Source: Bartonella taylorii 8TBB
GTDB lineage: Bacteria; Pseudomonadota; Alphaproteobacteria; Rhizobiales; Rhizobiaceae
NCBI RefSeq assembly: GCF_902825155.1
Contig: NZ_CADEAG010000011.1
Span: 1-43,762, forward strand
Length of the DNA stretch: 43,762 nt
Reading direction: 5' to 3'
Positions 1-11,012 of the stretch are shown here, in pieces (the stretch's first letter is position 1; each line of letters starts with the position of its first letter). The notes below the pieces were generated by a model. The model did not search any database. It had not been told where the DNA came from and saw nothing but the letters and a program-made list of their open reading frames with translations. The translations under genes were made by a program, and so were the position numbers.

Positions 1-298
1 AACGCCCAGCAACAAAACCTCCCAAAGCAAGGCTTATCAGCATAACGATAAGAGAACCAATGCCAAAGGAGAGAAAAGAACCTTCCAATGGGGTTGAGGA
101 GGTGAAATCCATTTGGCTTAAGCCTAACGCTGCAACTAGAAAAGAGAGGCAGATAGATGTGGCGAAAGCTGTTACCAGTCCAGCAAAGATTGCTGACCAT
201 GAAATGGGTGTGTAGAAAAAGGGATATTCTTTCTCTAGGGATGTTTCCCCTAGAAAATGAGTATCGAATGGTGTGTCTTCAGGAATGCGGGTTTCCAT
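1..298 (-). CDS. membrane protein, N-terminal part (cut by window edge)
   Basis: The minus strand is open from an ATG at 298 to the window edge, giving the first 99 residues of a longer protein. The start is backed by an AAGGAGA ribosome binding site at about 306-312. The first 35 residues are acidic and polar (METRIPEDTPFDTHF). Then come the segment WSAIFAGLVTAFATSICLSF and, around residues 75-98, a second very hydrophobic segment rich in L, I, G and V, so at least two membrane helices are likely. WSAIFAG followed by a long hydrophobic stretch is typical of small uncharacterised alphaproteobacterial membrane proteins; I do not recognise a function. The gene diverges from pyrF across a 426-base gap. 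Confidence 0.7.
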   Translation of the reverse strand, partial: METRIPEDTPFDTHFLGETSLEKEYPFFYTPISWSAIFAGLVTAFATSICLSFLVAALGLSQMDFTSSTPLEGSFLSFGIGSLIVMLISLALGGFVAGR

Positions 299-724
299 GT
301 GTTTATCTCCTTGAATAATGCTGGAGATACAATGCTTCCTGAACCATTATGTTCCAAAATGGATAAATGTGCGCCAAAAATGGAGGGGAAATACCCAAAA
401 CAAATGCTGATAATCATGCGCTGATTATCATACCAAAACGATGATAAAATGTCTTCTTAAAAAACTTTAGTCTCGTGCTAGTTGATTGAGAAAGTGTGTT
501 TTATGAGAGATAAATACTCTCAAAGAAAATAAAGCAAGCAGAAGGGATATCTTTATACCAAAAGGTCGTATTTATGAAATTCTGTTGGGCGTTTTGTTCT
601 TGCCTCACGGTGAAATTTGAAAATATTTTTTTCTTCATTAAAAATATGCTACCGGTCATTTTTATAAGTAAATTCCTCTTCATTTGTATCAGAAATTTAA
701 AGAAAAACGAGGTTAGGGTGTAAA
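299..724. other. intergenic region between divergent genes, with a 9-bp inverted repeat
   Basis: I see no convincing gene here. It is the shared upstream region of the membrane protein (leftward) and pyrF (rightward). Its one clear structure is a perfect inverted repeat at 408-430, TGATAATCA, five bases, TGATTATCA. It has the look of an operator for a dimeric regulator. A short minus-strand open frame around 501-737 has low-complexity composition and overlaps the pyrF start, so I do not call it. Confidence 0.6.
408..430. promoter_or_regulatory. inverted repeat, possible operator
   Basis: TGATAATCA and TGATTATCA are exact reverse complements separated by five bases. The AT-rich GATAAT-like half-sites resemble Fur-family operators. 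It lies 110 bases upstream of the leftward membrane-protein start and about 295 bases upstream of pyrF, so the leftward gene is the likelier target. The regulator identity is inference only. Confidence 0.3.
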
Positions 725-1570
725 ATGTTTTGTTCAAATTTTTTTAAAAATCGGGAAATATATGGTCCGCTTTGTATTGGTTTTGACCCTAGCCATAAGG
801 TTTTGCAATCATGGAATTTAAGCTTGGATTATAAAGGACTCAAAGAGTTTTGTGATATCCTCTTAACAGCGGTTGTGGGTAATGTGGGTGTTATAAAGCC
901 GCAAGTCGCATTTTTTGAATTGTATGGTGTGGAAGGACTTCAAGTTCTCAAAGAACTCATTGAAAATGCACAGGAACAAGGTTTATTGGTTCTTGTTGAT
1001 GCAAAAAGGGGGGATATTGGTTCTACTGTTGAAGCCTATGGTCAAGCTTGGCTTGGTTCAGGCAGCGCGTTTAAAGCGGATGCTATAACCGTGAATGCTT
1101 TTCTTGGCTTTGATGCTCTCATTCCTATGATAAAAATTGCAGAAGAAACAGGAACAGCGGTTTTTGTGGTTGTTGAATCTTCTAATCCAGAGGGCAAGCA
1201 AATTCGAAATGCCCGTATTGGTGATCAGACACTTTCTGTTCATTTGGCACAGCGTATTTGTGACTATAATAGCCAGTTTTTAGGACAAAATTATTCTGTT
1301 GGTCCTATTGGTGCGGTTATTGGAGCAACATTGGGAAGTGAATCAAAAGAGGCAATCGAGCAGTTAAAAAACAGCTTGTTTCTTGTTCCTGGTATTGGTG
1401 CTCAAGGGGGAACAATACCGCAACTGACAAACCAGTTTCCGCAAAGTTTGTGGCGGAATATTATTCCTGCCATTTCAAGGTCGATTACGGATGCTGGTCC
1501 CAATATTGTTGATTTAAAAACATGTATCAATAACTTCGCACAGCAAGCTAAAAGCACTCTCCTGTCTTGA
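725..1570 (+). CDS. pyrF: orotidine 5'-phosphate decarboxylase, type 2
   Basis: Decarboxylates OMP to UMP, the last step of de novo pyrimidine synthesis, in the cytoplasm. The 281-residue protein has the family hallmarks: GFDPS near residue 19, IKPQVAFFE around 58-66, and the catalytic-site motif DAKRGDIGS (K94) in the form seen in the longer type-2 enzymes (about 270-280 residues). The phosphate-gripping loop VPGIGAQGG lies near residue 222. The ATG at 725 follows an AG-rich stretch (GAGGTTAGGG). The gene stands alone, followed by a gene-free gap. Confidence 0.93.
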   Translation: MFCSNFFKNREIYGPLCIGFDPSHKVLQSWNLSLDYKGLKEFCDILLTAVVGNVGVIKPQVAFFELYGVEGLQVLKELIENAQEQGLLVLVDAKRGDIGSTVEAYGQAWLGSGSAFKADAITVNAFLGFDALIPMIKIAEETGTAVFVVVESSNPEGKQIRNARIGDQTLSVHLAQRICDYNSQFLGQNYSVGPIGAVIGATLGSESKEAIEQLKNSLFLVPGIGAQGGTIPQLTNQFPQSLWRNIIPAISRSITDAGPNIVDLKTCINNFAQQAKSTLLS

Positions 1571-2089
1571 GATGTATATGTGATAAGTCTGGAAAGTACT
1601 TATAGGGGTGTTTTTGTTTATCTAGAATAAACGGTTGCTTTTTATGTCTCTAAAGAAGCAGGCATGCGTTTGATTTTGGGATAGGGATACAGCGCGAAAA
1701 AATATTTGGAGGAAGAAAGGGCTGATGGAGGAGAATGCAGAGATCGTGGGAAGAGGGGAAAATTGCTTAAAGGAATGAGCCAAAGGGGGAAAAGGACGTA
1801 TGAGGCTGGGATATGGAGACTGTTTGGGTGAGGGGTGCAGTATTTTTCATGAGCAAATAGAAGAATATTCGGAGTAGAGTTTACATTTTGATTCTGGTAT
1901 TGAAAGTGCCAGTGTTTTCATAGCGGATACTCTTAAGCGGAGGGGTATCATCTTTGTAAAACAAACGCTTATGCATGCTGTGTTGGTGAATGTTGCTTGA
2001 AGGTTTAGGGTGATAAAGGCATTGCAGCGTTTGTTTCTATAAGATAAGAACAGGACAATTGTAAATACAAATTGTTGTTAGAGAATCAT
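1571..2089. other. gene-free gap between pyrF and hisS
   Basis: About 520 bases without a supportable gene. The part around 1690-1850 is strikingly purine-rich on the plus strand (many GGA, GAA and GGGG runs), and no reading frame stays open for long. No tRNA or strong hairpin was seen. It may be decayed coding DNA, as is frequent in Bartonella, but I could not identify the source. Confidence 0.5.
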
Positions 2090-3598
2090 ATGTCATCAAA
2101 ACAAGAAAAAACCAAAGCTCGTTTACCTCGTGGTTTTGTTGATCGTACAAGCGCACAATTGTATGCAACTGAGACCATGATAACTCAGATCCGGGAAGTT
2201 TATGAACTTTACGGTTTTGAAGCGCTTGAAACACCGATTTTTGAATATACGGATGTGTTGGGTAAGTTTTTACCTGATTCAGATCGCCCAAATGCGGGGG
2301 TTTTTTCGCTACAAGATGATGATGAGCAATGGATGTCTTTGCGTTATGATCTTACCGCTCCTCTTGCTCGTTATTTTGCGGAGAATTTTGAAACTTTGCC
2401 AAAGCCTTATCGGAGCTATCGTCTAGGCTTTGTTTTCCGCAATGAAAAGCCCGGACCGGGGCGGTTTCGGCAATTTATGCAGTTTGATGCTGATATTGTT
2501 GGAACACCAACTGTTGCTGCGGATGCAGAAATTTGCATGATGGCAGCCGATAGTTTGGAAAAATTAGGCATTGAGCACCATGACTATGCTATTCGTCTTA
2601 ATAACAGAAAGATTCTGGAGAGTGTTTTAGAATTGATTGGTTTGGGGGGAAGTGAACAAACTGAAAGGCGCCTCACTGTTCTTCGAGCAATTGATAAACT
2701 TGACAAATTTGGTTTTGAGGGTGTGCGTTTGCTCTTGAGCAAGGGGCGTTTGGATGAAAGTGGTGATTTTACAAAAGGGGCAGAGCTTAAGGACAAGGAT
2801 ATTGATTGTATTCTTGCTTTGCTTAGGGCACAGGCTGAAACAGCAGAGGAAACACTTGAAGCTCTTAGAAAAGTTGTTGATCAGAGTGCTCAAGGACTTG
2901 AAGGAGTTCGTGAGCTTGAGGAAATGCAAGCAATTTTTGCTGCGAATGGGTATCAGAATCGTATCAAAATTGATCCTTCTGTAGTGCGTGGATTAGAGTA
3001 TTATACGGGACCTGTTTTTGAGGCTGCGTTGCTCTTTGATGTTCTCAATGATGATGGACAAAAAGTTGTCTTTGGGTCTGTTGGTGGAGGTGGACGCTAT
3101 GATGGGTTGATTGCACGTTTTCGTGGTGAAAATATTCCGGCAACGGGTTTTTCAATTGGTATCTCACGCTTGATAGCCGCTTTGCAAAATCTTGGAAAAT
3201 TGCCTGTGAAAGAAAATACCGGACCTGTGGTAGTGCTGATGATGGATAAAGAGCCGGAAGCTGTTGCTGGTTATCAAAAAATGGTGATGCAGTTGCGTGG
3301 TGCTGGAATTCGTGCTGAACTTTATTTGGGTGCATCGGGGATGAAAGCGCAGATGAAATATGCTGATCGGCGCCAAGCCCCTTGTGTGGTGATACAAGGT
3401 TCACAAGAGCGTGAGAGCGGAAAAATACAGATCAAAGATTTGCTTGAGGGTGCGCGTTTGTCGCATGAAATTAAGGATAATCAAACATGGCGTGAAAGCC
3501 GACCAGCGCAAGTAACCGTTGATGAAGGGCAATTGGTTAAAACGGTACAGGATATTTTGGCAACACAAAACGCACAAAAGTTTTCATGCTTTAAATAG
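2090..3598 (+). CDS. hisS: histidine--tRNA ligase
   Basis: Charges tRNA-His with histidine; class II aminoacyl-tRNA synthetase. The product is 502 residues, the usual alphaproteobacterial length. Family motifs visible include LPRGFVD near the N-terminus, the motif 2 region [20 protein letters not shown], the histidine-specific [14 protein letters not shown], and motif 3-like GGGGRYDGL with the GFSIGISRL helix. A C-terminal anticodon-binding domain begins around residue 395 (VVVLMMDKE). I chose the ATG at 2090 (MSSKQEK) over an in-frame TTG at 2072 because the family starts near there. The hisZ-hisG genes that often follow hisS in rhizobia are absent, which fits loss of histidine synthesis in Bartonella (known from the genus, not shown here). 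Confidence 0.95.
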   Translation: MSSKQEKTKARLPRGFVDRTSAQLYATETMITQIREVYELYGFEALETPIFEYTDVLGKFLPDSDRPNAGVFSLQDDDEQWMSLRYDLTAPLARYFAENFETLPKPYRSYRLGFVFRNEKPGPGRFRQFMQFDADIVGTPTVAADAEICMMAADSLEKLGIEHHDYAIRLNNRKILESVLELIGLGGSEQTERRLTVLRAIDKLDKFGFEGVRLLLSKGRLDESGDFTKGAELKDKDIDCILALLRAQAETAEETLEALRKVVDQSAQGLEGVRELEEMQAIFAANGYQNRIKIDPSVVRGLEYYTGPVFEAALLFDVLNDDGQKVVFGSVGGGGRYDGLIARFRGENIPATGFSIGISRLIAALQNLGKLPVKENTGPVVVLMMDKEPEAVAGYQKMVMQLRGAGIRAELYLGASGMKAQMKYADRRQAPCVVIQGSQERESGKIQIKDLLEGARLSHEIKDNQTWRESRPAQVTVDEGQLVKTVQDILATQNAQKFSCFK

Positions 3599-3649
3599 AG
3601 GTCTTATACTCTTAGAACAAACAATCTTAAAAAATAAAAGTTTAGGGGT

Positions 3650-3870
3650 GGTGATACTCAAATCGCATCAGAATTGATCCTTCTGCGATGTGCGGATGAG
3701 AGCACTACACGGGACCTGTGTTTGAGGCTGCGTTGCTCTTTGCTGTTCATCAATAATGATGGATAAAAAGTTGTTCTTTGGTTTTTTGTGGTGGTGGGAG
3801 CTATGATAGAGTAGGTGTATGTTTTCGTGGTGAAAATATTCAGTCTGTAAGTTGTTTGTGGTTTTTTCAA
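3650..3870 (+). pseudogene. decayed internal fragment of a duplicated hisS
   Basis: From about 3650 to 3845 the sequence repeats hisS positions 2950-3140, with shared runs such as GAGGCTGCGTTGCTCTTT and TTTTCGTGGTGAAAATATT. In the original frame it would read NRIRIDPSAMCG, stop, [16 protein letters not shown], then further stops and frameshifts. It corresponds to the histidine-binding segment and start of motif 3 of the intact gene just upstream. There is no start codon or ribosome binding site, so it is a non-functional relic of a local duplication. Confidence 0.85.
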
Positions 3871-3891
3871 TTAAAAATTTATAAAATACAA

Positions 3892-3929
3892 ACGACACAA
3901 ACTCCTTTTTGTGAAAGAATTTGTGTCGT
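3892..3929. terminator. 10-bp inverted repeat between convergent genes
   Basis: ACGACACAAA at 3892-3901 pairs perfectly with TTTGTGTCGT at 3920-3929 across an 18-base loop. It sits between the hisS relic (plus) and the peroxiredoxin gene (minus, ending at 3969), where a two-way terminator would be expected. The stem is not GC-rich and no clear T-run follows, so the call is tentative. Confidence 0.35.
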
Positions 3930-3968
3930 GAGGTTTGTGTTATTTAAACGCGTGAATTTATTTTGAAA

Positions 3969-4493
3969 TTAGCCTTGCAGGGTTTTTAAAACGTTTTGTG
4001 GTGAAGATACTTCATAAGGATCTGTTGTGCAATTGTCAGAAAAACCTTCTTCTTCAAACCATTGTTCAATAACGCCGTCATTAATAACAGCAGCATAACG
4101 CCATGAGCGCATTCCAAAACCGATATTGTCTTTAGAAACTAGCATGCCCATTTTGCGTGTGAATTCGCCTGAGCCATCGGGGATTAATTTCACATTTTTG
4201 ATGTCTTGAGTTTTTCCCCAAGCGTTCATGACAAAAGCATCATTGACGGAAAGGCAATAAATTTCATCAATGCCAATTTTTTTAAATTCATCATAGAGTT
4301 TTTCAAAATCAGGTAGCTGAAAGGTTGAGCAAGTGGGCGTAAAAGCTCCAGGAAGAGAAAAAAGAATAACCCGTTTGCCTTTAAAGTACGCATCACTGTT
4401 AACCTCTTGCCACCGATAAGGATTGTTGCCACTCACTGATTCATCACGCACACGTGTGTGGAAGGTTACATTGGGAACTTTTTTTCTCGTCAT
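3969..4493 (-). CDS. peroxiredoxin, Prx5 type
   Basis: Thiol peroxidase expected to reduce hydrogen peroxide and alkyl hydroperoxides in the cytoplasm. The 174-residue product carries the peroxiredoxin signature PxxxTxxC as PGAFTPTC, with the peroxidatic cysteine at C55. The CLSVND segment with C80 and the GMRSWRYA motif (around 127-134) are characteristic of the Prx5 subfamily. C155 (SDNCTTDPYE) is a candidate resolving cysteine. The start is well supported by AGGAG seven bases before the ATG. No fused glutaredoxin domain is present. The gene is isolated and faces hisS. Confidence 0.9.
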   Translation of the reverse strand: MTRKKVPNVTFHTRVRDESVSGNNPYRWQEVNSDAYFKGKRVILFSLPGAFTPTCSTFQLPDFEKLYDEFKKIGIDEIYCLSVNDAFVMNAWGKTQDIKNVKLIPDGSGEFTRKMGMLVSKDNIGFGMRSWRYAAVINDGVIEQWFEEEGFSDNCTTDPYEVSSPQNVLKTLQG

Positions 4494-4687
4494 AATAATA
4501 CTCCTGTATTTTTCTATGAGGATTGCGTTTTAAAGCGTATTTAAGAGTGCATTTTAAACCGCTCAATGTTGCGTTAAGTGTGCAAGTATTTCATTGTGTC
4601 GTCAAGTAGAATTAATGGCAGAATTAATGGTCGACTTTGATAGATGTTCATTCTAAAATCGAGCAGAATAACTATGAAGGCGTGTTT

Positions 4688-6316
4688 ATGAGCATAACCA
4701 CAGTTTTGACTATGGCTTTTAATGATCAAAAACTAGGGACATCTGGTTTGCGCAAAAAAGTATCGGTTTTTCAACAGCCTCATTATGTTGAAAATTTTAT
4801 CCAAGCCATTTTTAATAGCATTGGGCCTATGGAAGGGAAATTGTTAATTCTTGGTGGTGATGGGCGCACTTTCAACCTTACCCTGCTTCAGATTGTATTG
4901 AAAATGGCAGCGGCTCATGGTGTTGCTTGTGTAAAAGTTGGAAGAGGGGGTATTCTTTCCACGCCTGCTGTTTCACATCTTATTCGCAAATATCATGCCC
5001 ATGGTGGGATTATTCTCTCAGCAAGTCACAATCCTGGTGGTTTAGAAGGGGATTGTGGCATCAAATACAATATTTCGCATGGTGGTCCTGCTCCTGATTC
5101 TTTGTGTGAAGCTATTTTTGCAGCGTCACAACATCTTGCTTTTTATAAAATTTTTGAAGCTCCAGACGTTGATTTAGACAGAGAAGGAACGACCTTTATC
5201 GGGTCTATGCGGGTGGAAATACTTGATCCGGTAGCTGATTATGTTGCTTTGATGCAGGAGATTTTTGACTTTGATTGTATTGCTCGAGCAGTAGAAAGAG
5301 GTTTAACCTTACGCTTTGATGCAATGCATGCCGTCACAGGGCCTTATGCGCGCGAAATTTTTGAGAAATGTTTAGGGTTTTCGGAAGGAACGGTGGTCAA
5401 TGGTATTCCTTTGCCAGATTTTGGAGGAGGGCATCCAGATCCCAATTTGGTTTATGCTAAGGCTCTTTATGATTTGTTAATGTCTGATCAAGCCCCTGAC
5501 CTTGGCGCGGCATCTGATGGTGATGGAGATCGTAATCTCATTATTGGTCGTAGGCAATTTGTCACGCCTTCTGATTCTTTGGCACTTATGGTTGAGCATG
5601 CACATCTGATTAAAGGTTATCGCCAAGGCATTGTGGGGATTGCCCGATCTATGCCAACAGCGCGTGCTGTTGATCTGGTTGCTGAAAAAAAAGGATTGAA
5701 TTGTTTTGAGACGCCAACAGGGTGGAAGTTTTTTGCGTCACTTTTGGATGCGGGGAAAGTGACTTTTTGTGGTGAAGAAAGCTTTGGAACTGGCTCTCAT
5801 CATATCCGTGAAAAAGATGGTTTATGGGCTGTGTTATTTTGGCTCAATCTTTTAGCGGTGACAGGGAAATCTGTCGCACAAATTGTTCAACAACATTGGT
5901 GCACTTATGGGCGTTTTTACACTTTGCGCCATGATTATGACGGTGTGGAGAGTGATAAAGCAGAAGCGATTATAGAACGATTACGTGCACATTTGCCACA
6001 AGTGGGAACAGAAATTGCTGGATTAGAGGTCGAAAAAGCAGACGATTTTACTTATCATGATCCCATTGATCAGAGTGTTAGCACAAAGCAAGGTATCCGT
6101 GTTTTTTTCAAGAACGGTGCACGATTAGTGATACGCTTATCGGGAACAGGGACGGTGGGAGCTACTTTACGGCTTTATTTTGAGCAATACGAAGGAAATC
6201 CACACAAACACAATCAAGATCCGCAAAAAGTCCTCCGACCTTTGCAACAAGCGGCACTTCAATTGTTAAATATGCAACAAGAATTTGGTCGTGAACATCC
6301 CGATGTTATCACATGA
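4688..6316 (+). CDS. pgm: phosphoglucomutase (alpha-D-glucose phosphate-specific)
   Basis: Interconverts glucose 1-phosphate and glucose 6-phosphate, feeding nucleotide-sugar and envelope polysaccharide synthesis. Starting at the ATG at 4688 gives 542 residues, the length of the rhizobial Pgm as I recall it, and its N-terminus MSITTVLTMAFNDQKLGTSGLRKK aligns with that family through GTSGLRKKV. The catalytic phosphoserine loop is SASHNPGG (residues 111-118, catalytic Ser probably S113), the metal loop DGDGDR is at 277-282, and CGEESFGTGSHHIREKDG is the sugar-binding loop. An in-frame TTG at 4637 is an unlikely start. AAGG lies nine bases before the chosen ATG. Confidence 0.93.
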   Translation: MSITTVLTMAFNDQKLGTSGLRKKVSVFQQPHYVENFIQAIFNSIGPMEGKLLILGGDGRTFNLTLLQIVLKMAAAHGVACVKVGRGGILSTPAVSHLIRKYHAHGGIILSASHNPGGLEGDCGIKYNISHGGPAPDSLCEAIFAASQHLAFYKIFEAPDVDLDREGTTFIGSMRVEILDPVADYVALMQEIFDFDCIARAVERGLTLRFDAMHAVTGPYAREIFEKCLGFSEGTVVNGIPLPDFGGGHPDPNLVYAKALYDLLMSDQAPDLGAASDGDGDRNLIIGRRQFVTPSDSLALMVEHAHLIKGYRQGIVGIARSMPTARAVDLVAEKKGLNCFETPTGWKFFASLLDAGKVTFCGEESFGTGSHHIREKDGLWAVLFWLNLLAVTGKSVAQIVQQHWCTYGRFYTLRHDYDGVESDKAEAIIERLRAHLPQVGTEIAGLEVEKADDFTYHDPIDQSVSTKQGIRVFFKNGARLVIRLSGTGTVGATLRLYFEQYEGNPHKHNQDPQKVLRPLQQAALQLLNMQQEFGREHPDVIT

Positions 6317-6734
6317 GAGCGCTGTATTGTGTTGTATAAATATGGGTAGCCACCATCATTCTCTTTATCAGCTCAAAATGTTGTGACTGCTCTTGATTGA
6401 GGTGGTTAGAGGCATTTTTACTCCCGTAGTGGAAGGTTCTGCGTTCATTTTCTGAAAAGCTTGCTTTATTCAAGCTCGAATACGGTTCTGATTTTGAAAG
6501 CCAAATGCCATTGGTAACAGGAATTGGATTGCAAGTGCTCTGACGTTCTTACAGAAAGATCTGGTTTAAGGAGCTCTCCATCCTTTTGCTTCTTGTGGGG
6601 TGATCATCTTTGAGAGACAATTATAACCTAATATAATTGTCTCTCAAAGCACCTAACTTTAAAATTATCGGATAAGTTTATGGTCCAATAGTTTTACATG
6701 AAGGTTTATTTTAAGGAGAATTGTCTCTCGTGGT
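6317..6734. other. gap between convergent pgm and fumC with a fumC-tail echo
   Basis: No gene is supportable. The stretch TGTGGGGTGATCATCTTT around 6593-6610 nearly repeats the last codons of fumC (TGTGGGGCGATCATCTTT, 6739-6756), and an AATTGTCTCTC stretch also occurs twice (about 6635-6645 and 6720-6730). So a short piece of the fumC 3' end appears duplicated. The long hairpin at 6608-6649 is listed separately. Confidence 0.55.
6608..6649. terminator. perfect 18-bp hairpin, possible two-way terminator
   Basis: Bases 6608-6625 pair without mismatch with 6632-6649 around a six-base loop. The arms are CTTTGAGAGACAATTATA and its reverse complement. It lies between the ends of two convergent genes (pgm and fumC). 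The stem is AT-rich, so it could equally be a relic of an inserted palindromic repeat. Confidence 0.5.
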
Positions 6735-8123
6735 TTATTGTGGGGCGATCATCTTTTTTGGATCAACTAGACGGTCATAATCCTCTCCAGAAACGCCTGC
6801 TTTTAGTGCTTCAGTGCGCAAAGTTGTATCATTTTTATGCGCGGCTTTGGCAATTTCAGCAGCTTTTTCATAGCCAATTTCTGGGGCAAGGGCTGTCACG
6901 AGCATCAAAGAGCGTTCCATGAGAGAGTGAATATGAACGCGATTGGCGCGTAATCCTTGTATGCAATGCAAATCAAAAGAGCGCATGCAATCACCAAGAA
7001 GTGTAATCGATTGTAACACATTATAGCCAATAACAGGTTTATAAACGTTTAGTTCAAAATGTCCTTGGCTTGCGGCAAATGTGACACTGGTATGATTGCC
7101 AAAGACTTGGCAGGCAACCATCGTCATTGCTTCGCACTGTGTGGGATTAACCTTGCCTGGCATGATAGAAGATCCTGGTTCATTTTCGGGTAAGCTTAAT
7201 TCACCCAAGCCTGAGCGGGGACCTGAGCCTAAGAATCGGATATCGTTGGCAATTTTAAACAAATCAGCAGCTAGAGCATTCAGGCTTCCATGGAAATGTG
7301 CAAGGGCTCCATGGTGGGCAAGGGCTTCAAATTTATTGCTGGCGGTTTTAAAGGTTATCCCTGTAAGGGTGCTTATTGTTTGAGCAAAAGCAACATCAAA
7401 ACCTTTTGGTGCATTGAGCCCTGTTCCAACAGCTGTACCTCCTTGAGCAAGTGTCTGAACGTCGGCAAGAGCTGTTTCAATGCGCTGAAGATTGGCTTCT
7501 AGTGCGGCGCGATAGCCTGAAAATTCTTGCGCTAAAGTTAAGGGTGTTGCATCTTGGGTATGGGTGCGTCCGATTTTGATAATATCGGCAAATTCTTCTT
7601 CTTTTTTTCTTAAAGTGGTAATAAGGGCTTCAAGAATAGGAAATAAGTGTTGGCGCGTTTGTAGTGTGGTTGCAATATGAAGTGCGGTGGGAAAAGAATC
7701 GTTTGATGATTGGCTCATATTCACGTGATCATTTGGGTGAACGGGCGCTTTGCTGCCAAGTTTCCCTCCCAAGAGCAGGCTGGCATGGTTAGCGATGACT
7801 TCATTGACGTTCATATTGCTTTGCGTGCCGGAACCCGTTTGCCAGACAGAAAGGGGAAAATGCGTATCGAATGTTCCTGCAAGTACCTCATCAGCAGCAG
7901 TAATGATTGCTTTCCCGATGTTTTGCGGAAGCTTCCCTTTTTCCATATTCACAAGAGCTGCTGCCTTTTTGATAAGGCTTAAGGCATAGATGATGGTGAG
8001 AGGTTGTTTTTCACTGCCAATATTAAAATTATGCAGAGAACGTTCAGTTTGTGCACCCCAATAACGGTCTTGACGTACCGAAATTGTTCCAAAGCTATCC
8101 GTTTCCTGACGTGTTTCAACCAT
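6735..8123 (-). CDS. fumC: fumarate hydratase, class II
   Basis: Hydrates fumarate to L-malate in the TCA cycle; iron-independent homotetramer. From the ATG at 8123 the product is 462 residues, matching class II fumarases (about 463). Visible hallmarks: N-terminal [23 protein letters not shown], the active-site region [36 protein letters not shown] and the superfamily signature [12 protein letters not shown] prefer the ATG at 8123, preceded by AAAGGAT, over a GTG at 8144 that adds seven unconserved residues. The 3' end converges on pgm. Confidence 0.95.
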   Translation of the reverse strand: MVETRQETDSFGTISVRQDRYWGAQTERSLHNFNIGSEKQPLTIIYALSLIKKAAALVNMEKGKLPQNIGKAIITAADEVLAGTFDTHFPLSVWQTGSGTQSNMNVNEVIANHASLLLGGKLGSKAPVHPNDHVNMSQSSNDSFPTALHIATTLQTRQHLFPILEALITTLRKKEEEFADIIKIGRTHTQDATPLTLAQEFSGYRAALEANLQRIETALADVQTLAQGGTAVGTGLNAPKGFDVAFAQTISTLTGITFKTASNKFEALAHHGALAHFHGSLNALAADLFKIANDIRFLGSGPRSGLGELSLPENEPGSSIMPGKVNPTQCEAMTMVACQVFGNHTSVTFAASQGHFELNVYKPVIGYNVLQSITLLGDCMRSFDLHCIQGLRANRVHIHSLMERSLMLVTALAPEIGYEKAAEIAKAAHKNDTTLRTEALKAGVSGEDYDRLVDPKKMIAPQ

Positions 8124-8234
8124 GATAAGATCCTTTATGTTCACAGGTATAATAAAAAGCTAGATAACGCAAAAGTGAAAAAAGAGGCAAGACTCTTAAG
8201 ACCTCTTAAAGTAAATTATTTTAACAGTTGATCC

Positions 8235-8263
8235 TTGACATTGAAGAGTGGCGATTTTATATT
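8235..8263 (+). promoter_or_regulatory. groESL promoter, sigma70-type
   Basis: A perfect -35 box TTGACA at 8235-8240 is followed after exactly 17 bases by TATATT at 8258-8263. Transcription would start near 8270, just before the CIRCE operator, the layout known for HrcA-controlled chaperone operons. Confidence 0.8.
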
Positions 8264-8273
8264 CGGGTTGATA

Positions 8274-8300
8274 CTAGCACTCATGATTTAAGAGTGCTAA
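8274..8300 (+). promoter_or_regulatory. CIRCE operator (HrcA binding site)
   Basis: CTAGCACTC, nine bases, GAGTGCTAA: this matches the CIRCE consensus TTAGCACTC-N9-GAGTGCTAA with one change in the left arm. It sits at the expected start of the groESL transcript, so HrcA repression relieved by heat or protein stress is expected. Confidence 0.92.
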
Positions 8301-8350
8301 CAAACCCTTTAAGATTAATTCAGTTATACTAAGTTTTAAGGATTTAAAAC

Positions 8351-8647
8351 ATGGCTAACATACAATTCCGCCCACTTCACGATCGTGTCGTTGTCCGTCG
8401 GGTTGAATCTGAAAATAAGACTGCTGGTGGGATTATCATCCCTGATACAGCAAAGGAAAAACCTCAAGAAGGTGAAGTTATTGCTGTTGGCAATGGCGCT
8501 CTCGATGACAACGGAAAGCGTGTGCCTTTAGAAGTTAAAACAGGAGATCGTATCTTGTTTGGAAAATGGTCTGGAACCGAAGTTAAAATTAATGGCGAAG
8601 ACCTCCTTATTATGAAAGAATCTGACATTATGGGAATTTTGGGCTAA
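8351..8647 (+). CDS. groES: co-chaperonin GroES
   Basis: Heptameric lid of the GroEL folding chamber. The 98-residue product has the family features: N-terminal [12 protein letters not shown], the mobile-loop region [23 protein letters not shown], and the C-terminal [18 protein letters not shown] precedes the ATG. First gene of a two-gene operon with groEL (76-base gap) under the promoter and CIRCE operator upstream. It is a normal full-length copy. Confidence 0.98.
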   Translation: MANIQFRPLHDRVVVRRVESENKTAGGIIIPDTAKEKPQEGEVIAVGNGALDDNGKRVPLEVKTGDRILFGKWSGTEVKINGEDLLIMKESDIMGILG

Positions 8648-8723
8648 TTTAGTCTCTCAATACTTCCATTTTGTATTATTTGGTATTTTGTACTTCATTA
8701 AGACAACTCCAAGGAGAAATTAA

Positions 8724-10367
<1,644 letters not shown>

Positions 10368-10390
10368 GCCCTTTATAAAGGTAAAAAGAA

Positions 10391-10417
10391 ACGGGCCCAA
10401 TGGGCCCGTTTTTTTTG
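10391..10417 (+). terminator. groESL intrinsic terminator
   Basis: ACGGGCCC and GGGCCCGT form an eight-base GC-rich stem around a three-base loop, followed directly by eight T's. It lies 24 bases after the groEL stop codon, a textbook rho-independent terminator. Confidence 0.95.
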
Positions 10418-10980
10418 TTTTTTTCTCTTTTTTGACAGCTGCTGGAAAAGAAGCCTTGAATCAGGAAAGTTCCGGCGGGGTATAGATTATTAATGCACAA
10501 AATAAAGCAGTTCTACTCAGACTTGTTGATACGCACGTTTTTGTTGGAAAACAAGGTTGCTCTGTCTTATCGTTGGTGTCAGAAGATTTTGCTCTTTCAC
10601 CATGCTTTTTTCTTTTATGCAATGAAGTATTTTTATCCTGTTGTGCCGTAAAATACTGTCGTTTATGGTGGCGATATAAGGTAAATTTTACCCATGTGAT
10701 ATTTTTTGTTCAAGAGCGTGGTGAATATTCAGGGCAGGGCTTGTCCGTAGAATCTTATAAAATGAAATGCATGAGTGAGAAGGCAAGGAGAACCGGCCTT
10801 AAGAGAAGCCCGATGAGTTACAGACCGTTTGGCAGGAATCATCGTCCTTTAGGGTAGGGGGGGGAAGTTAAAACAGATACCCAAGTATTTATAACAGGCG
10901 TATTTAAGTGCACATGGTTGAAAATAAAAACTGTTCACATGCGTAAGAGGCTGGGCTTTTAAAAAATATCCACGAATGCT
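10418..10980. other. gap without a supportable gene
   Basis: About 560 bases between the groEL terminator and the duplicated regulator block. A plus-strand open frame at 10573-10857 (94 codons) is rich in Cys, Phe and Trp, lacks a ribosome binding site and resembles no family I know, so I leave it out. A G-run (eight G's) occurs near 10857. No RNA gene is recognised. Confidence 0.5.
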
Positions 10981-11012
10981 ACTGAACAGAGAATGTAGAT
11001 CTCTCCATAATA

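Noticed and set aside
501..737. Minus-strand open frame upstream of pyrF
   Set aside because: Low-complexity Phe/Lys/Ile sequence in AT-rich intergenic DNA, overlapping the pyrF start.
10573..10857. Plus-strand open frame of 94 codons after groEL
   Set aside because: No ribosome binding site, odd composition, no family resemblance, and it starts in AT-rich non-coding DNA.
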